The position numbers and the translations under genes were made by a program. The notes under the pieces were generated by a model that was not told where the DNA came from, searched no databases, and saw only the letters and a program-made list of their open reading frames with translations. DNA of 64,000 bases from Neodiprion pinetum (lineage: Eukaryota > Arthropoda > Insecta > Hymenoptera > Diprionidae). Positions 48,095 through 59,836 of this stretch are shown here, piece by piece (the stretch's first letter is position 1; each line of letters opens with the position of its first letter). The stretch covers positions 8,479,193 to 8,543,192 of the forward strand of contig NC_060235.2 of assembly GCF_021155775.2 (NCBI RefSeq), in the 5' to 3' direction.

Positions 48095-48372
48095 CTTGTT
48101 TGACACACTTCTGTAGAATTACATACTTGACACACCGGGGTCGTTTGTACCCCAGCGACTAAAGTCGGTATGAATTATGACCTATTGAATATTTTCACTC
48201 GAAATTTTTTTTCAGAAGTTCTTAAAAGGTTACTTTCTGATACTATGCAGATTTTGTAACACATTATCAAAATGCTAAATGGCGTCGCAGACCCAATTTT
48301 TTTGGATTTAGGTACTTCAAATTAGGGAAGAAAAGGCGTGGAGTCGTTTGTATCCCAGGGCGTCAAACAAGG
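48095..48372. repeat. Segment bounded by direct GTCGTTTGTAYCCCAG copies
   Basis: ggggtcgtttgtaccccag at about 48137-48155 recurs as ggagtcgtttgtatcccag at about 48340-48358. The outer ends CTTGTTTGAC (48099) and GTCAAACAAG (48361) are inverted. The combination suggests a small mobile element of about 275 bp, but the terminal repeat is short. Confidence 0.35.
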
Positions 48373-49969
48373 TTTAATATTCCATAACGAGTTTTTGTGC
48401 CCTCGTCATTACGAGCGCGGGGAGCTGGGTGGATGATGTATCCTGTGACCGTTGGAGATAGCAAAGTTGTTTAAACTACGAGAAAAGTACCCTAAGCATT
48501 CTGCTAACCGGATCCCTCGTTGTGGAACCGTAACTGCCTCGTGCCTGCCGGCGCATAATATTAGCTGCACGATTTTTAACAACTCCCAGTTCGTAGCTAG
48601 ATAAATGAGAGTTACGATCAGTTGAAGTTGACGATTTTTTTCCAGAGCTGTCGAGAGCTGTGTTGATTTTTAAATCGGAAATAATAAATGGAGAAGAAGT
48701 GTTACGGGTCTCTTCGTATTATCACCGGTCAACACGAATTTTGAGTCTAGGTTGTAGATGTCAAATTTTGATTTCTTCTACTTAGCTATAGGAGGAAAAA
48801 ATAATTTTATTAGATGAAGTTTGTTTTTGTAGAAGCCAGAAAGACATTTCGAATTTTAAGAGAAATTACCTATTTTTCTCAAACATAAGTTGTAAATAAT
48901 AACTAAACAAACTTCAGTTTTGCATTTGAATCACTTTTACTCGAAAATAATAATTATTTTGAAGTTGAAGCATTTATAATTTCTCAACTGTGGGTCTTGG
49001 AAGTCTGAAAAGTTTCGTAGAATGTCTTCACCGAATACTTGACTTTCACCAGCAAATTTTGTTGAATTTTGATTCAACGGTTTATCGGCATTGCGCGTTC
49101 GTACTTTGTCCGTTAAAAAATACTCTCAAAAATCTAATGCCAGCATGGTGAAACATTCTTTCAATATGAAAGTTGCAGGCTTTGTTTCCGTAGCGACGTT
49201 ATCTCCAATGATTATTTTATAGAGCACTCCACTTTGCAGTTATAAATGACAACATCGTAAATGAAATGGTTGAATGGAAGTCGTCGCAAGGTTATCGGAA
49301 GTATAAAACAGCGTATGAATAACGATTGTCACGATGCTAAGTGAGATATTACGCGTCGCTTTACAAATTTGTCACGAAGCACGTATCCAGGGTGTATCAG
49401 CTAGTATCTACATAAAGGTAAAATCTTATCGTACGATACTAAATATCCATAACTTGATAGGGATATACTTTGTACAAATGTACAATAATATAGGTTTCCG
49501 GATAACGACACAAAGTCCCAGACCACCTAAATTGTGATAAAAAATTTTTGTTTTATATTGTGAACATGTTTCACATTTTATTAAAGATGTTTGTTTCAGA
49601 ACGAATTCCTTCCGATTCAGGATTAGATTTGATGAGTCTCAAAAGCCCAATTCTCAAAATAGCAGATACTCGAAATAGATATTTCAAGAGCTTTTTGATT
49701 ATGGAATCTTCTTTAGACTTCTACTTTTTGAGTGAACTTTAAAATACTTTAAAATTTAATATTGCTTACGTGATTGATTGTGTTCAATTTTTTTCCGTTT
49801 TTCTGCTCCAAGATCGAACAATTTATCGACTGAAGCTTGTCGTACACGAAAAATGTTATCAACATAGAGAACTTTGATTGGCGATCGTCCACGTCTCGGA
49901 AAAGCCATGGTATGGATAAAAACTAGAATTGCCGATTGATAGAAGAACCAGAATATCGAATTTACGTTG
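48373..49969. other. Non-coding stretch, nothing recognised
   Basis: AT-rich DNA with short Ile/Phe-rich frames only (for example 49334-49534 and 49548-49739 plus). No element ends were seen. Confidence 0.4.
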
Positions 49970-50240
49970 ACGCGAGAATCTTATTAGCAGAATTTGAAAA
50001 TATAGAAAGTTCAAGTATGAAAAATTGAAAATATTGAAAGTCGAAATACAAAATGACAGAATATAGAATCGAGAGGAATCTGACGATGTATAGATTTTGG
50101 CATTCTATGTTTTCACCTTTCTATTTATTTACTCCTCCATACTTCGACTTTCAACATTTAAAAATTCTATAATTCAAGTTTCTGCTTCGTTAAAAATTGG
50201 ATATTGTGGCCCTTCGATTTTTTGATCGTTCTACATTTTT
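49970..50240. repeat. Strand-switching degenerate array (TATAGAA/GTCGAAAT words)
   Basis: The left half carries gaaaatatagaaag, gaaaatattgaaagtcgaaat and gacagaatatagaat. The right half carries the inverse words cattctatg, cttcgactttcaacattt and aaattctataattcaag. The switch lies near 50100. The architecture is the same as at 27640-28185 but the motif differs. Confidence 0.5.
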
Positions 50241-50624
50241 ACCCCCACCCGAAACCATAACTATGCGGATGAGTTTCCAGGTAAAAGCTTAGCTCGCTAC
50301 ACCATCCCCTGAAACCTTTTTTCTACGAACGGTTTTTCCGCTTGTATCACGTTTCAACATCGTTATACTCTCACCTGATTTTATTCTACGTTATTTTAAA
50401 TCGTACTATATTATTCTACCTTATTTATTCTTCGTTTCTTATTTTCGTTTTTTGTGAATACCGCTTTCAATTCTAATTGTCTCAAGGTATAACCAAGGCA
50501 TAAGCAAAAATACAAAATCGATCGATCAAACCGTTACCGCGGCGATATTCGTTTCACTAGAATTTTCCAGCAACTATGAGAAATGAAATTTTTCTCCGTG
50601 TAAAAGAGTTTCAAGGATCGGAGG

Positions 50625-50671
50625 GAGAGGAAAAAATAAAAAATAAAATAAAATAAAAAAAAAAAAAAAAG
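50625..50671. repeat. (AAAAT)n and poly-A microsatellite
   Basis: AAAAT-type repeats run into an A run of about 15 bp. The poly-Phe peptide read from the minus strand is a by-product. Confidence 0.85.
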
Positions 50672-50689
50672 TAAAGAAATACGTGAAAA

Positions 50690-51250
50690 CCGCCAAAGCG
50701 AGGGTAAAAAACGAGTGAAATATATCGACGCACCTTTCAGCCAGCCCCAAACCGCGATCACATGTATGGCTGTGCCCCACCCTCGATCAAAAGTTTCTGG
50801 TACATAACGAGGAGTTGCGGGTGGCCGATAACGGGGATTCACAGTTGATATTCTCGTTCCTCTCTCCTCGCCAATTTCATCGGCGTTGTGTACAACGGGA
50901 ACGAGGAGAAGGCGTAATATCCCCGACGGCACTTAGCCGGCTGAATTCCACCCCTAAACGCTATCTCCTTTCTGGACGGACATTTATCTGTTATCCACGA
51001 TGGCGCAGCGCGCAGTCCGGCCACTCCTGAAACACCCTCCTCTACCGGCATCCTCGTAAGGAAGGGTTTACTGCGCTATAGACCAAAGTCGGTTATTTAG
51101 TACACACGATTACCTGACACCTACACTTCTCCCGGCATCCACCACCCTCAGCGCCGTAATGCTCACTTGTTTGTCCTCTCGAGGGTGTCGACTGCGGTGT
51201 CGAGCAAACAGCCGGCTTAAACAGACTCCGAGGGTGCCGAGGAGGGGTGA
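50690..51250. promoter_or_regulatory. CpG-rich patch with clustered CGAGGGT words
   Basis: Four copies of CGAGGGT lie here (50699, 50779 minus, 51180 and 51229) in CpG-rich DNA, together with several CACCC/GGGTG strings. Overlapping open frames exist on both strands, but none has a recognisable domain. A regulatory element or untranslated first exon is a reasonable guess, with no direct support. Confidence 0.3.
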
Positions 51251-53587
51251 GGCAAAAGGGAGAAATGATATCCGTTAAAAATCCCATGGCACCTCGGAGA
51301 AGATCGACGAAATTTGGAGATGAAATGAGGGAACGAGATTCGAACCTCGGTCTCGAAGTTGTGATAATACTTTTAGTCGCGGAAGCCACCGTAATGACAC
51401 CCCTGTTTTTACATTCTTTTTTTTTTTTATATTTCATACGAAATCCTGCATTCTTTTTTTGCATTTTCAAGAAAAAAAAATACTTAAACTTTGGAATTAT
51501 TGCGATTCTTTGCGAATCTGTAATTGTTTATAAGTGTTGTGAATGAACGTATCGAAAAGAAAACGTACTTTTTTGAATTCAATTTGTTAACGGAGAAATT
51601 TCATAATAATGCTATACTAAAAACGCTTCGAATTCATCGGTTCACAAACAGAGATCTCAGAATGGCCATTTGATTTGCAAAATTCAATGCATTGGGGTAC
51701 GTTTCACTCTCCTTAGGGGTGCATATAAATCGTATTGGGGATTGCACCTGTTCTCGGCCTAAAATCGTACTGTCTCAAAATAAATATTCATACAAATCTC
51801 ATTTAATAATACTGTCTAAAATAATATTGATAATTCACTCTGTTTTCAGCCCATTTTAGGGGTTTTCTTAAGTTTTATTGAATCTTTTATATTACATTCG
51901 CTTTCAGGATAGAAAAATATATAGAAAACGTATAATTGAACTTTAATGCCCTTAAAAACTGAATTACGTGACTGAAAAAGTTAAATCCAAAATACTCCGA
52001 ATTTTTCTCGTGCAATAATCAATCAGACTTACCATGGATATTTTTTTTTTTGTCCAGTCTGTCCTTGATGTTACCATTCTGTAGCGTACGCACATTTTTA
52101 CCCGTATTTTTTCATTACATAAAGTTGAATTTTTAACATTTTCAAAATTACTTCGAACGTTCAATACTGATAAGCATGAGTTGACATTTTGTCTCCAAAT
52201 TTCACTCGCATACCAATGAACTGCTCACAAAATACTGTATAGCACATTTGCGTCATGTTTTTATGATAAACGTGTCTCTTTTCTCTTTTTTTTTTTTGAA
52301 TATAGGGTCTTAAGAAAAAAAATCGAGAGTTAATTTACTAAGAAAATTACACATCTTATTCCTTTGAAATTAGTTTCTTGACATAATTCATGAATAAAAA
52401 TAATTACAGCCTGCACCATTTTTGGCTTCGTGTTGTCGTTTCAAGCTTCGCCGACGATTTTTTGCTATTTTCAAAAACGAGGCGATATTCACGCCAATTT
52501 TTACTAATCAAGTGCGGATCAAGTTTTTACAATTGTGCAATACATTAAGAAAATTGCATTCGTTTCGCGTATTGATCAATACGACGAGTCCCAATTCGAG
52601 GAACTCGTGCATTCGGAGAAATGAAAAAGGAAAAATAAAAAGTCGAATCAACAAAGTTCTCTAACGAAAGGTCTCCGACGTTTCGAAGCAGTTTCGTCTG
52701 CCGGAATCTTTTACCGGCAAAGTTTCCAAGTAGGTTTTATACGACCGTGACCAGGAGACAGTTTTCCAAGCTCAAAGAGCTACAGACATTTCAGTTCGAG
52801 GAAGTAATCCTGTGAAAGTAACGTCGGTGACGCTTTATCGTTTCGAGTCAAAACTTCGTAGGAAATTTTTAACCCAGACTAACTGGAACACGTTGATTTA
52901 AGTGCACTTGATTACATCGCATCCGGTCACCGAATCTGATCAGCTCACGCTTTATGACCGTGAACGGCTTTCGTATTTTTATTTGTAATCGAGCTTGAAA
53001 GGAGAAGAAAACTACACGTTTGAAATGTTATTAACAGGCTGTATGATTTGGTAATCGAATATGCTAGAAATTCAAAACAAAGGTATTAAGTTTGCAAAAA
53101 TTATGAACTCCACGTAAACTTCGTTCACAGTCTTTCACTCGCTTTGTTTTAAGGTTATAATTTTGTTACAGTAAAAGAAATGACCAATTCTCCAGAATAT
53201 CTAGTCCAAATAAAAAGGGAACTTAATTAATCATATTCGGTAGTCTGCGCTCGTCTCGACTTCAACTTCTGATGGTAGAATAAACGAACGTATTAAAAGC
53301 TTGTTCTACCTACTCAGTTCCAGATTCGGCGACCAGAATTGTTTATAAACGTTGATCAGCTTCCGATCATAGAACGAAAATTAGTTTTGTCAACTTGTGA
53401 TGTTTATTTGGAAGAATTTTTGGTATTCAATTGCGGAGATCAGATTATATTGATTCAATTTTACAAAACGTGTGATGTGTTCACCAGCTCAAACTCAAGT
53501 TACCATAAATTCCACAATTTTTTCATGATTCGTTTCATTTCTCTAATCTACGAAGAAAGAGAGACCAGGAAGTCGAGGGTCGGGATG
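51251..53587. other. Non-coding stretch, nothing recognised
   Basis: A plus-strand frame at 53339-53635 is open for 99 codons but runs into the left arm of the next element and resembles nothing known to me. The ATTCGAACC string at 51332 looked like a tRNA T-arm but has no accompanying cloverleaf. Confidence 0.35.
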
Positions 53588-53855
53588 TTTGATGTACAGA
53601 GTGAGGCAATTGAAACTACGACAATGGGAGGAGCTTAGTCGATAAATTAGGCCCCGCCCCTCAGCCAATCTAGCGAATTTTCAGTATACATACAACTATG
53701 AGTAACCATGACTTTCATATGCCAAGTCAAACCTAATTGTTGACATTTCGTGCTGTCGTCTTTCCTTCGTTATCATTTCCCAGGTTGGCTGGGTTAATTG
53801 ATCAACTAAGCTCCTTCCGTTCTGGGAATTTCAATAGACTCATTCTGTATAAATA
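53588..53855. mobile_element. About 268-bp inverted-repeat element (MITE)
   Basis: 53588-53670 and 53781-53855 are imperfect inverted arms. Shared blocks include tacagagtgag with tacagaatgag, attgaaac with attgaaat, and ggaggagcttagtcgat with aaggagcttagttgat. The left arm continues with the GC-rich string GGCCCCGCCCCT. The right edge overlaps TATAAATAG at about 53849-53857, a good TATA-box match, although no gene follows that I can recognise. Confidence 0.65.
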
Positions 53856-54179
53856 GCAGAAACGGAAATGCGTTGGTTAGAGGCAATTACACTAAAGCAA
53901 CATTCAACGCTTGTGAATGCAGGGCTGCAGTAACCGGATCAGTTTTGTCGGAGTCTTTGTTGTTTCAAGTAAATTGTTTAACGTCGATGCATTTCGGTGA
54001 GCAGAAAACCGGAATTGAAATTACAGAAGCAGGGAATGAGCGGTGCAAGGCGGTCAGTTCATCCCCAAGGGTTATTGCCATTGTTGACAAAACAAATGAA
54101 GAAGAAACAGGAAATGGCCCTCCGATCATCCCTGGATGCATTTCCGTGCATCATGTATGTATTCATGGTAACCGGTAAA
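53856..54179. other. Spacer with overlapping unrecognised frames
   Basis: Two plus-strand frames of about 100 codons overlap (53873-54178 and 53997-54296). An acceptor-like ATTACAG precedes 54026. The peptide reading KKKQEMALRSSLDAFPC is not from a family I recognise. The position between element-like sequences makes a fragment of a decayed transposon possible. Confidence 0.25.
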
Positions 54180-54396
54180 AGATCCGTAACAAATTCAACG
54201 ACATTTCCAAAACATTTCCAGAACATTTTCAGGTTATTCAAGGACATTGAGACTAGAATATTTCCAGGACACAAGAAAAATTTAAGGCTAATTTAAATTT
54301 TATTTAAAAATGAAAGGCTAAAATTTAACTTTTGAAGGAAAATCAAAACTCGAGGACATTTCCAGGACCAGTGGACATCATGGTATGCCACTGGCA
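54180..54396. repeat. Degenerate ACATTTCCAGGAC array ending in an inverted CCAGTGG pair
   Basis: The words acatttcca, catttccaga, cattttcagg, atttccaggaca and catttccaggacc recur. The patch closes with ACCAGTGG and CCACTGGC in inverted orientation 13 bp apart (about 54367-54395). This looks like the sub-terminal array and end of an old DNA transposon, an inference from form only. Confidence 0.45.
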
Positions 54397-57299
54397 GTTC
54401 TCAAATGGAACACGAGTATCAGGCAGCCCGTCAGTTTGTCTTCACTGGTGCTCGTCAATTTAGACTTCATACTGAAGTCCTCGATCTTCTGTACTTCGCT
54501 TCGTTCGTTATTGTCACTTATTTTCTCACTCACATTGCAATCGGACTCTTGACGGGCAGACTGCTTCGAGCAGGTATATTCCATGAAATGAACAACATAG
54601 CCCGTGGCCGATTTTCAGGGCTGATTAAAATGTCAATAATTCAGATGCCTCTCTCACTGCGAACGTATCTTCTGTCTGCTAAAAATATCGGAACTGCAGG
54701 ATACCTCGGAGCCATAAAGCTTTCAGGTCCTTTTTACCTTTTATGATCGGAAAATAGGAGAAAATGTTGGAGAAAATTGCAATAATTATAAAAAGAAACA
54801 TCGTTGTGACAGACTTTCAAGATTTTAATGACCTTCGTAATTTTTCTCCTGTCGATAAGTACTTAGATCAGCGGCATCGCGTCTCGTAGTATCCTTGGAA
54901 AGATCTTGAGATTTTTTATAAATACATTGAGCTTCCAAGGCACCAGGATAGTAAATGTTTTGGCACATCGCGTCTCGAATTTGTAGGGATTCGGGTGATG
55001 GATAAAATATATTATATGTTGGCTCGTTGTCGGAAGACAATTGAAATTAAATCCATGTCGTATTCAATTTGAGATATATCTTTCAAATACACGATCAATA
55101 CTTAAAATTAATTTCCTCTATTCACCGTGTGGATGAATCGTATAAAAATTTCGCTATCAGATTTTCATGTGATAAAAAGTGCTATGATTATCATTTTTAT
55201 TCACTGTGGTAAAAAACAAAAGAAAAAATTATTGGTCTTGGACAGAAAATGACTCTTGATCATTTTGGTACGTATTCTGATCTTTACATTTTGTGAACTC
55301 TGAAAATCAAACGGCTGAATTTCAGCGAGATGTCAGTCTGTCGTACTGTTTGTCAAATGGACTCAAACACCTCATGAAATACTGAAAAATATGTTGAAGA
55401 AAATTTAATCCAATGGAATAACACCGATTGGTGAAACGATATTTCATATAATCGAAAATCTGACTCGATTCGTAAAATGAAATGAATTTTTCAATATAGA
55501 TTCAGTATTACAAATTGTTTCAGTGCCAAGTTTAAAATTCAAAGCAGTCACGTGTTCACGACATTCTACCGGTGAGAAATCAGAAATCCGATTTATACTT
55601 TAGTATAAGTTAGTTGAATTAAAACGTGAAACGTACATCCAATTCTTATTGAGTTCCAAACTTTGTTTGAATTACCAGAAAATTCTCTACCCAACTTATA
55701 AAAACTCGTAAAAGAATGCTGCAGATATTCTGGAAATTTTCAATCTAATTATAATCAAAAAATTGGTCGTATTATGAACTTTTTGCAAAACCGTTTCAAA
55801 CATCGCATTGAAAATTGTACTTATGAAGGAATCCCTTCCATAAGATTTTCGACTGTTCATACCTGCGTTGTACGAACGATCCCGATGCCCAAGAAACATG
55901 TAGCCGTGAAAGTGATACATCAGAACGTAACAATTTTGATCAATACAAATTTTTAAGTCTCCCACGACTCTGTATAGTTCTTCAAATATTTACAGTCGAG
56001 TTCGAGCTGCTGTACCGTGATCCGTACTAAACAGAGTAAACACGTGTAATAACACGAAACATGAAAACCCCGAGTCACAGTGCTTCCGCAAACCGCGTGT
56101 GAGTTTATTGCTGTGATTTTTATGCGTCGCGTTAAAAAAATAGTAGGACCCATTTCACCCTGCGCCGATTACGAGGGTGCGATGCGGGTCTGCAAATGCG
56201 CACGTAACACGTGACGTTTAACGATGTGTGGGTAAACATACGTACTGTGGAGAGTAGAGGTTACGAGAACTATCTCATACGTGTTTTCGACTAAAAAAGT
56301 TTCCACCAAAAAACAGGAAGCAGTGGTTTTGTTAGAATTGCAGGGGATAAAACGCGTCAGTCTATACATTTGTATAAATTTATTTAATACTCAATATAAC
56401 AATGCAATGACATAGATCGATCGCATTCATTGTATTATAAACGCCAGGTGGCGCTCCGCGCTCATTTACACTAGAGTGTGGCAGACGCCATATTTAGTAA
56501 AAAAAACCGCGAAATTCAAAATTGAGAAATATCACTTTTGGTGATTTCACATGATGCGGAATTCATACCTTACATTACTAATGGCACATCGCTGCTTAGA
56601 TGAAAAACAAACATTATGCAATCAGATTAAAATAATTAAAAAAAGCGTACAGCAATAATTTTGAAACGTATATCCACTTGCACATTCAATTATCGCCCAA
56701 GGCTCTTTATTGCGAATGTTTCTTAATAAACTTTTTTTAAATCAATCGAGAGCCTTATTTTTAAGCACTTACGTGTAAAATTGTATTAAATACATAATAA
56801 ATATTGAATAACAAATATGCATATTGTGAATTTTATTGCGAAATTTCAAGAGACTATGTACAGTAAACTGTATATAAATGTATAGAAATCAAGTTTTGTA
56901 CTTGATACATATACGTAATACATATGCGAATGCAGAGATATGAAGAAACAATAAAAATTTGCGTACATTGTAGAAAAATGTCCAGAAATAAAGTTCTGTG
57001 AAATTATGATAAAAAAAAGTAAACTATAAATACACGATTATTAACGTGTATAAAAACTTGTTCTTGTATAAATCTCAATTATAAAAAATATTGTAAAATA
57101 ATCGCCACAGTGACATTGAATAAATGTTGATCAATAGTAAATTAATTTAAAAAAAATACTAAAAAAACCAAGTTTTCTGCTGCGAGTTTCCGAGCGAATT
57201 TCAAGTATCACAATCTGAACCGTCCTGAAGCTGGTATGTAATTTGCCTAAGATTTTGAAATTGGCACGATCGTTTTCCTAAATATGGCAAAGCCAATCA
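54397..57299. other. Non-coding stretch, nothing recognised
   Basis: A plus-strand frame at 54405-54743 is open for 113 codons with one hydrophobic segment (LLYFASFVIVTYFLTHIAIG). No family is recognised and the minus strand is open over the same DNA. The stretch 56500-57180 is very AT-rich. A CpG-richer bit at about 56440-56520 contains GGTGGCGC and GCCATATT. Confidence 0.3.
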
Positions 57300-57900
57300 C
57301 TACGGATTACGCGTTTCGACAACACTGTTCCTAGACCCACTATAATTAACATGGCTATTCTTAACAGGTTCAACAACTCGCCACAACGGCGCTCATAATC
57401 AATAAGGCCACAACCCGATTGTCGCTTTTTTTACAGGCTTCAATCCGATTGGCTCTTTGTGAAACTGTTCCTTCAGCAGCGCCACCTTAATTTCACGAAG
57501 ACAGTCCTCCTTATCTCTACCCTCCGTAATACCTATAGACGCATGTTATTTACCCAAGAATGAGAGATCCGAGTGTGATAAGGTGGGTCGGCTGGTCTGT
57601 GCTCCACGGGATTTTCCCAATCATCCAGTATGCATGTCTTCCACCCGGTCTGACTCGCGCTCAAGTTTTCATGCATTCGTGATTCGAGCCAGATTCAGGC
57701 TCTCCGCCTGACTTCCCGAGCCAGTTTCACCTTCTTACACATCCACCGAACGCTCTCCGAGCTTTTCGCAACATTCCGGACGCCTGGTGATGGTGTACAC
57801 GCATAGCCACTACCCGAAGTACTCACGCACCCGATACACACTCTTCCAAAGTTGGACTTGGTCTCGTACTGATCCCGCACCTACACTTCTGGAAGCTAAT
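57300..57900. promoter_or_regulatory. CpG-richer patch with paired CCGATTG motifs
   Basis: CCCGATTGTCGCTTTT at about 57415 and TCCGATTGGCTCTTTG at about 57438 are near-copies. The second contains an inverted CCAAT box. On the minus strand, 57695-57880 is open and contains a GTGAGT donor-like sequence at about 57826. A promoter or first exon is possible but unproven. Confidence 0.25.
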
Positions 57901-59109
57901 TTACGAACGGCTGTGTTAACAATCTTTAACACGAAACTACTCAACTCAGCCTGAAGCACTTCGGAGTTCTTGTCTTATGCAATATGCTTACGCTACAGAA
58001 TTTTTATCTTAAAGAAGAACTGTAACTAAATACATACGTTTTCTGTTTCACAACGTTTTCATTGGAGTTTCAGCTGTTTAATTTAGTGGTCATGGTTTTA
58101 GAAGTATAAATGTTTAAGAGACGTATGGACGGATAAAGCAAACCGCGGGTCTCATGCGTTGCTGCTCCCTTATTGCCACGATTCCGAGTGAACTGTTACA
58201 ATTTTCGGCAATTTCGAAGTGCCATTCTATTCAGAGGATGTTCATCTACAGAATGAACCAAGATTTTTTGAAAAAACATTAAAAAAACTTGAAAAATTGC
58301 GGCTAATATCTGAAAAACATATGGAAAATGGGATGAAATTTGTTTTAATAGCAACAGTAATAAATTTATCATTTTACAAAAACGTTGTTTCACTTTGTAG
58401 AGCAGGCTGATATCATCCTTTTAACAAAAAATCGAGGCTATATCTTAAATCCATTTTAAGTTATCGTAGCAAAACTAATGACAAACGGTGTTTATAGAAA
58501 AAACGCGTATAAATATGTACCACACTCGAACTTTAGACGCACGATTGTTTCCAACGTTCAATATCTTGCTTTATTATTAACATATAATTTTTTTTTTTTT
58601 TTATCCCGTGAACCATTGATTTTCATGGACAAAAATGTGACGAACAACTTAGGAACAACAAAAATTGTGCATGTTCCTTCAATAGTTTATAAAGGCGACT
58701 TGAATTTTACCACATTTTCAGCCGTCAAAGCCTGCCTAGTTCCCTTGAGTTCAATTTTGAAAGTTTTTCTGTTTTTCTTTCGCCATAATGCTCGGAGGGG
58801 ATTGTAGTAACAGAACATAAAAAAACGAAAAAATCCGACATTTTTCGATGCCTAATCCCGTTAATGAAATGAAACGAAGGGTTCTTTGTAGAATTTCGCT
58901 GTAACGTACCGTGTACGATTGACACCAGACACGTTCTTCCTTCTCTTTTCCATTTTATGAATATCGATCGGTGTCAGAAGCCCCGTGATTTAGCACGTGC
59001 CGAAAACCGAGGTTCACACGGCGTGAATAAACCCCTACCGAGAACGGGTCGCTTCTGCATGGCAGTCGGGGTAAATGTTTTTAATTGTTTCACATATTTT
59101 TTCACAAGG
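57901..59109. other. Non-coding stretch, nothing recognised
   Basis: Plus-strand frames at 58219-58407 and 58478-58804 have no domain I recognise. The first reads EDVHLQNEPRFFEKTLKKLE and is Lys/Glu-rich, a weak exon candidate. Confidence 0.3.
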
Positions 59110-59382
59110 CTTATCCCCGTGTCTTGATGAGAACGGTGTTGAATTGTTCCGAGAATTTCACGTTGACAAGGGTAGAGAAAGGTATACCTACGTACACGCC
59201 GAAGGAATGAAAAAGGTTTACAGAGTTAATCCACATTCCCTGGAATCCCCTGGTTATACAATAGCCAATCAGACCCTTGAAGAAGAGAGAAAACACAGCG
59301 ACCTCCACTCAACGCGCCACGAATTTCACTCTGTTCAAGTGTATTGTGTAAATTTTTTTATTTTTTTTATATATATGCGTTA
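59110..59382 (+). CDS. Exon-like open frame abutting a mobile element
   Basis: After a T-rich run and TTTTTTCACAAG (acceptor-like, last base 59108) the frame is open for about 90 codons. The peptide is polar and includes LDENGVELFREFHVDKG and HAEGMKKVYRVNPHSLESP. It reaches a stop only where the TTAGGGTGACTC element begins at 59380. No convincing donor is visible, and the minus strand is also open (59111-59308). It could be a real exon disrupted by the insertion, or a chance frame. I recognise no family. Confidence 0.22.
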
Positions 59383-59836
59383 GGGTGACTCGAAAAAAAA
59401 GTTTTTTTGTTTTTTTTTTTTACTCTCCCACGATACAAAAAAAGTCCCGTGACATTTGCGATAAGTCTGATAATTTTGCCAGAAAAGTGCGATATGTTGA
59501 AATTTACTCCGAGTACAAGTTTGACCTTGAATAACTTTTGAACGAAGAGGTTTATCACAAAATGACAAGAGACCTTTTATGTAGAGCATTAAATTTCCTA
59601 TAAAAACGTATATTGGTCATTGTTGTAAGATTTCGGATTCGTCATTTATCAAATACAGACAGAACAAACAGCCTTCTTCCCATGTTATTTAAATGGGAAA
59701 TCGAAAATGCAATTTCGCGACCTCTAAGAGTTTTTTTTACGGTTCTACAAAAATTCATGTTGTATTTGGAGCTGTCAGACTTGAGTTTTAGCCCGTGGGA
59801 GAATAAAAGAAAAAAGTTTTTTTTGAGTCACCCTAA
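59380..59836. mobile_element. 457-bp inverted-repeat element, TTAGGGTGACTC ends
   Basis: The left end TTAGGGTGACTCGAAAAAAA, continuing to ACTCTCCCACG, is the inverse of the right end, CGTGGGAGAATAAAAG through TTTGAGTCACCCTAA. The terminal repeat is about 45-55 bp including A/T runs. The interior segment 59522-59610 (ataacttttgaac, agagacctttt, tgtagagcattaaatttcct) recurs in related form twice near the right edge of the window. There is no transposase frame. Confidence 0.8.

Noticed and set aside
51322..51352. tRNA-like T-arm (GATTCGAACCTC) on the minus strand
   Set aside because: No acceptor, D or anticodon stem can be formed at the right spacing, and the T-stem pairs poorly.
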